Assembly (NCBI RefSeq): GCF_002263495.1
Contig: NZ_CP022753.1
Location: forward strand, 1,240,001 to 1,304,000
Length of the DNA stretch: 64,000 nucleotides
From: Nocardiopsis gilva YIM 90087
GTDB taxonomy: Bacteria; Actinomycetota; Actinomycetes; Streptosporangiales; Streptosporangiaceae
Direction of reading: 5' to 3'
In this document: positions 60,792 to 64,000 of the stretch, piece after piece
Layout of the letters: each line of letters opens with the position of its first letter
Position numbering within the stretch: the stretch's first letter is position 1
Notes under the pieces: model-generated
The model's input: the letters and a program-made list of their open reading frames with translations, nothing else
Database searches by the model: none
Told to the model about the DNA's origin: nothing
Program-made: the position numbers and the translations under genes

Positions 60792-61355
60792 ATGAACACA
60801 ATGAGCGATACGAGTACCGGAAACGGCAAGGTGGTCGTGAACAGGTCGATGTCGCTTGACGGCTTCATCGCCGGTCCCGGCCACGCGATGGACTGGATCT
60901 TCGACTTCGTGGCGCCGGACGAGTTCCCGGAGATCGCGGCGGCCACGGGTGCCATGCTCATCGGGCGACGGACCTACGAGGTGGCCAACAGGATGGAGGC
61001 CGACAAGCCGGGCAGTACGGACTACCCCTTTTCCGGACCCGTGTTCGTCCTCACCCATAGGCCGCCGGAGCTGCCGGACCCGGCGGTCACGTTCCTCACC
61101 GGTGACATCGGGGAAGCGGTCGCCGCGGCGCGCAGCGCCGCGGGCGGCAAGGACCTGGAGATCCTCGGCGCTGACGTGGCCGGCCAGTGTCTGCGGCGGG
61201 GGCTCGTCGACGAGATTCTGGTGTACGTACTGCCGGTGCTGCTCGGCGACGGCATCCGCTTCTCGTCCCCGGACCTCGCCAGGACAGATCTGGAACCGGT
61301 CAGCAGCACGCGGTCGGGCGTCGTCACCATCCTCCGGTTCCGCGTCCGCAAGTAG
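60792..61355 (+). CDS. Dihydrofolate reductase-like (RibD C-terminal) family protein
   Basis: The 187-residue protein of the RibD_C/DHFR-like family has VVVNRSMSLDGFIAGPGHAMDWIF at the start, GAMLIGRRTYEVAN near residue 55, and the C-terminal nucleotide-binding LEILGADVAGQCLRRGLVDEILVYVLPVLLGDGIRF. It is an NADPH-dependent reductase by fold, with an unknown substrate. AGGACGG precedes ATG 60792. ATG 60801 is also possible. It sits inside a decayed island between two broken transposase genes, so it may be cargo. Confidence 0.85.
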   Translation: MNTMSDTSTGNGKVVVNRSMSLDGFIAGPGHAMDWIFDFVAPDEFPEIAAATGAMLIGRRTYEVANRMEADKPGSTDYPFSGPVFVLTHRPPELPDPAVTFLTGDIGEAVAAARSAAGGKDLEILGADVAGQCLRRGLVDEILVYVLPVLLGDGIRFSSPDLARTDLEPVSSTRSGVVTILRFRVRK

Positions 61356-61384
61356 TCCTCGCTAACCCCGCCGCAGCTGGAACG

Positions 61385-62105
61385 ATGCCGGCCGGGACGC
61401 CATCAGCCTGCGGGGCGCCGCGGATCACCGCCGAGCTGCGCGAGAAGGGCCGCAGGGTCAATCGCAAGCGGGTGGAACTGCTCATGCGCGCCGCCGGAAT
61501 CCAGGGGGTTCACCTGCGCAGGAAGGTCCGCGCCACCGTGCCCGAGCCATCGGACGGCCCGGTGGAGGACCTGGTCGGGCGTGACTTCACCGCCGCCGCG
61601 CCCAACACCCGCTACGTCGGCGATATCACCTATCTGCCCGTCGAAAGGGGCCGGTTTCTGTACTTGGCGAGTGCGATCGACCTGCTCTCACGCCGCCTGG
61701 TGGGCTGGTCGATCGCCGACCACATGCGCACCGAACTGGTAGCCGATGCGCTTCAGGCCGCCCGGCGCGAGCACGGGAGCCTTCGCGGGGACGGTGCTCC
61801 ACTCCGACCACGGCGCCCAGTACACCTCCGAGGAGTTCGAGGATTTGTGTGATCGCCTCGGGGCGGTGTGGTCGATGGGCGCGGTGGGGTTAAGTGCCGA
61901 CAACCCGGCGGCCGAGGCGTCCAACGCCACGTTGAAGCGCGAGACCCTGTATGGCCGAGCGCTGAGGCTGTGGGCAAGCCCGAGAGTGGCCAGGTTGGCG
62001 GTGTTCTCGTGGATCGGTCGCTGCAACACTCGACGGAGGCATACGGCGAACGGGCAGCTCAGCCCGCGCGTCTATGAGCAGTGGGCGGTTAGCCTGAGGC
62101 TCGCT
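61385..62105 (+). pseudogene. Truncated and frameshifted IS3-family transposase (OrfB)
   Basis: The piece starts in the middle of the OrfB HTH_21 region (GAPRITAELREKGRRVNRKRVELLMRAAG) and continues to TRYVGDITYLPVERGRFLYLASAIDLLSRRLVGWSIADHM. A frameshift near 61780 leads to GTVLHSDHGAQYTSEEFEDLCDRLG and NPAAEASNATLKRETLY. The DDE residues are present across the two frames, but OrfA, the OrfB start and the terminal repeats are gone. It begins about 30 nt after the DHFR-like gene. Confidence 0.8.
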
Positions 62106-62118
62106 GCCTCATCAGACG

Positions 62119-62982
62119 GTGTCCACACTTCGGGGGGAATGCCTGTCAGGAGCGCTCGCACTGGGCTTGCGGCAGGCAGAAGCGCGCGGAATGCGCTGGT
62201 CAAAAATCAAAGGGATCTGCGATGACTGCGGATACTTCTACGACGCGGCGGATCTCTTCGCATCCGATCGGAACACCTGCGCGAAGTGCAGCCAGACCCT
62301 ACGCTCCGAACTCCGCGCCGGTTGGCAGCTCAAGCACAAGCCCTACCGGCACGGTTGCGACGATATCGCCGCGTGCACGCGCGACAGGCATCGCCGCCCG
62401 TGCCCCAAGGACTGCCCAGGGCATCACACCGACCGGTGCGGCCCCGAGTGCACCGTCAAGTCCCACCGCTGCCCTGAGGTGAAGCGCCCCTGCCCGCCGG
62501 ACTGCCAGGGGCATGGGCGGGAGTGCCCGAAGCGGAGGGGCGGCGAATTCTACTTCGCGCCCCGGAAGGGCGTGAGCGAAGGTCGGGGGCAGGAGAAGGT
62601 TGTCCTTCCGCTCCCTGAGCCGCTGGTGCGTGAACTCCGCGAGCATTGGCGATGGCAGCAGCACGAACGCGACATCGCTGGTGACAAGTGGGATGACACG
62701 TGGAACCTCGTGTTCTGCAAGCCGGACGGCCGACCGATCGGTAAGCGGGCGGACTGGGGCGACTGGAAAGACGTGCTTCGCATTGCCGAGGTGCGAGACG
62801 CCCGTGTGCACGATGGCCGTCACACGGCGGCGACCCTGCTGTCAGAACTAGAGGTGGATCCGCGCACGATCCAAGTGATCCTCGGACACTCGCAGATCTC
62901 CCAGACAGAGCAGCACATCCATGCCAGCAGTGAGCTGACGCGTGGCGCGACTCAGAAAATCGGTGCCGCGCTGTGGGGCTGA
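62119..62982 (+). pseudogene. Truncated tyrosine recombinase (integrase) with Cys-rich insert and lost catalytic Tyr
   Basis: Only the catalytic half is present: box I ALALGLRQAEARGMRW, box II VHDGRHTAATLLSEL and VILGHSQISQTEQHIHASSEL. The expected catalytic Tyr (as in TERYSH) reads His in TEQHIH. The N-terminal core-binding domain is missing. The first residues (STLRGECLSG) come from unrelated sequence. An insert (about residues 33-140) holds at least 14 Cys in CxxC-like spacings (CDDCGYFY, CAKCSQT, CPKDCPGHH, CGPECTV, CPPDCQGH), so it may form zinc knuckles. It ends about 100 nt from the 3' end of tRNA-Arg(CCU), the likely attachment site. Confidence 0.75.
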
Positions 62983-63083
62983 ACGACGCGTAGAGCGTCA
63001 TGGAGTCCAGTGGACTGCAACCCCAACTGCAACCCATCGCCCCCGAAGCTCAACTACTCTCCGGATTAACGCCTGGTCAAGCT

Positions 63084-63159
63084 TGGCGGCCCCAGCAGGA
63101 TTCGAACCTGCGACACCCACTTTAGGAGAGTGGTGCTCTGTCCCCTGAGCTATGAGGCC
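63084..63159 (-). tRNA. tRNA-Arg (anticodon CCU)
   Basis: A full cloverleaf is readable on the minus strand: acceptor GGCCTCA/TGGGGCC (one G-U), D-arm AGCTCAGGGGACAGAGC, anticodon stem CCACT/AGTGG with loop CTCCTAA (anticodon CCT), T-arm GCAGG-TTCGAAT-CCTGC, discriminator G and encoded CCA. It reads AGG codons. Its 3' end faces the degenerate integrase, a classic attachment site. Confidence 0.95.
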
Positions 63160-63202
63160 CTGTCGGGGTTCAAGGGTAGCGGAGGATGCGCGTTCTTGCG
63201 GC

Positions 63203-63240
63203 GGGTGGGCGGGATCGGGAGGTGGGGAAGTGGGGGTGGG
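63203..63240 (+). other. G-rich tract with tandem G-quadruplex motifs
   Basis: GGGTGGGCGGGATCGGG (63203-63219) fits the canonical four-G-tract quadruplex pattern with 1-3 nt loops. A second G-rich run follows to 63240. It lies between the tRNA gene and the last gene. Confidence 0.45.
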
Positions 63241-63463
63241 TGTCGCAGGGGCGGTGTCGAGGCGAGGAAGGATTGAGTACTCTTCTCTCATCAGGGTTGT
63301 CATTACCCTCTCGTGACTGATGTCACATCTGCGTGGCTTGGCCTGAGTTCCCTTGCCGCAGGCACGACTGCCTGCGTTCTGCTCAGCGCGTCCGGTTGTG
63401 GACATGTAGTAGCTTGCGATGCGGCCACGCGTACGACCGAAACAGGCAGCCGGAGGATCACTC

Positions 63464-64000
63464 GTGCCGTTCATTCTCGATCCGACGCGACGGAAGAAGC
63501 GCGTGACGAGAATCGAGACCCCGACTGTGGTCGAGACGCCGTCCGTACTGAGGACGCCCCGCTGGATGCGGGCGCGGGCGGCGCAGGCCGTGATGGTCAC
63601 GGTCGCCATGGCGCTTTTCGTCGTGCCGGGTGCGGATGTGGCGATGGCGCCGGTCAGTGCGCCCGCCCACGCTGATGAGGATCTCGACACGCTCAAGGAG
63701 CAGGCGGACAAGGCCAAGAAAGAGCTGGAGAAGGCCACAGACAAGTACACCAAGCGCGAGAAGGCTCTGGAGAAGTCGCAGGACAAGCTCGTCGCCACCC
63801 TGCACGACCTGCAGCAGACCGAGCTGAAGCTCTCGAATCTGCGTGAACCCCTGGCCGACCTTGCCAGCTCCCTGTACAAGCGCCCCGATGGCGGAACGCT
63901 GGCGCTGATGGCATCCGGCTCGCTCGACGAGGACCTGGAGACCGAGGCCTACGTCGTGAAGCTCTCGGACAACAACGAGGCGCTGATGAAGGAGGCCAAC
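63464..64000 (+). CDS. Secreted coiled-coil cell-wall protein, probably NlpC/P60-type (N-terminal part)
   Basis: The first 179 residues are visible and run off the window. A long basic N-terminus (RRKKRVTRIETPTV) leads to a signal peptide (QAVMVTVAMALFVVPGADVAMA...AHA). A coiled coil (about 68-120: LDTLKEQADKAKKELEKATDKYTKREKALEKS) follows, then a helical segment LREPLADLASSLYKRPDGGTLALMASGS. This is the N-terminal layout of RipA-like NlpC/P60 peptidoglycan hydrolases, but the catalytic domain is outside the window. GTG 63464 has CGGAGG 8 nt upstream. No c-di-AMP (ydaO) riboswitch was recognised upstream. Confidence 0.7.
   Translation, partial: MPFILDPTRRKKRVTRIETPTVVETPSVLRTPRWMRARAAQAVMVTVAMALFVVPGADVAMAPVSAPAHADEDLDTLKEQADKAKKELEKATDKYTKREKALEKSQDKLVATLHDLQQTELKLSNLREPLADLASSLYKRPDGGTLALMASGSLDEDLETEAYVVKLSDNNEALMKEAN

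Noticed and set aside
63170-63463. c-di-AMP (ydaO) riboswitch before the cell-wall protein gene
   Set aside because: Actinobacterial NlpC/P60 genes often have one, but the conserved core bases were not found here.

Overview
The window is very GC-rich, with tightly packed genes, many GTG and TTG starts, GTGA/ATGA overlaps and several apparently leaderless genes. The gene set is actinobacterial: LysX, MprAB-like two-component genes, GTP-dependent PEPCK, a DasR-type operator, and tandem Methyltransf_19 (DUF574) methyltransferases. This suggests the Streptosporangiales, probably near Nocardiopsaceae. The genus cannot be fixed from the sequence alone.

Layout. 0-7.3 kb: a CYTH-CHAD protein, a lipoprotein, a HelR/HelD-like RNA polymerase ATPase, two small membrane proteins and a sulfurtransferase. 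7.4-11.3 kb: a compact operon of DUF4178, DUF2617, an Asp-rich mini-lipoprotein, DUF350 and a membrane-embedded spermidine synthase-like protein. 11.5-18.7 kb: an HtrA-type protease, a GT4 glycosyltransferase, a DMT-type membrane protein and an MprAB-like two-component pair. 19-25.9 kb: a secreted mini-protein, DUF998, LysX, a universal stress protein and AnmK.

26-33.7 kb: a redox cluster with an ECF sigma factor, a NuoF-like flavoprotein fused to a ferredoxin, a ferric-reductase-like membrane cytochrome, a COG4315-type lipoprotein, DUF4142 and DUF1996. An IscB element with a candidate omega-RNA sits exactly between the cytochrome and NuoF-like genes.

34-46.6 kb: pckG behind a DasR-like operator; a DJ-1/MarR operon with tandem operators, split by an ORF-less element whose ends resemble those of the IscB element; a PrmC-like methyltransferase; an MpaB-like oxygenase; a complete oligopeptide ABC importer; and a MerR regulator behind a classic 19-bp-spacer promoter. 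46.8-54.3 kb: two methyltransferases made by a tandem duplication that also copied the tail of the neighbouring PGRP amidase gene, then enoyl-CoA hydratase, surface and secreted proteins, and Hsp20. 54.9-59 kb: formate-THF ligase, a rarA remnant, a WYL regulator and RidA.

59.2-63.2 kb: a decayed island with a frameshifted ISAs1-type transposase, a DHFR-like reductase, a truncated IS3-type transposase and a truncated integrase whose catalytic Tyr position reads His, ending at a tRNA-Arg(CCU) gene. The window closes with the start of a secreted coiled-coil cell-wall protein.

The most interesting uncharacterised assemblies are the polyamine-type membrane operon (7.4-11.3 kb) and the redox cluster (26-33.7 kb). 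No CRISPR array, rRNA or replication origin was seen.
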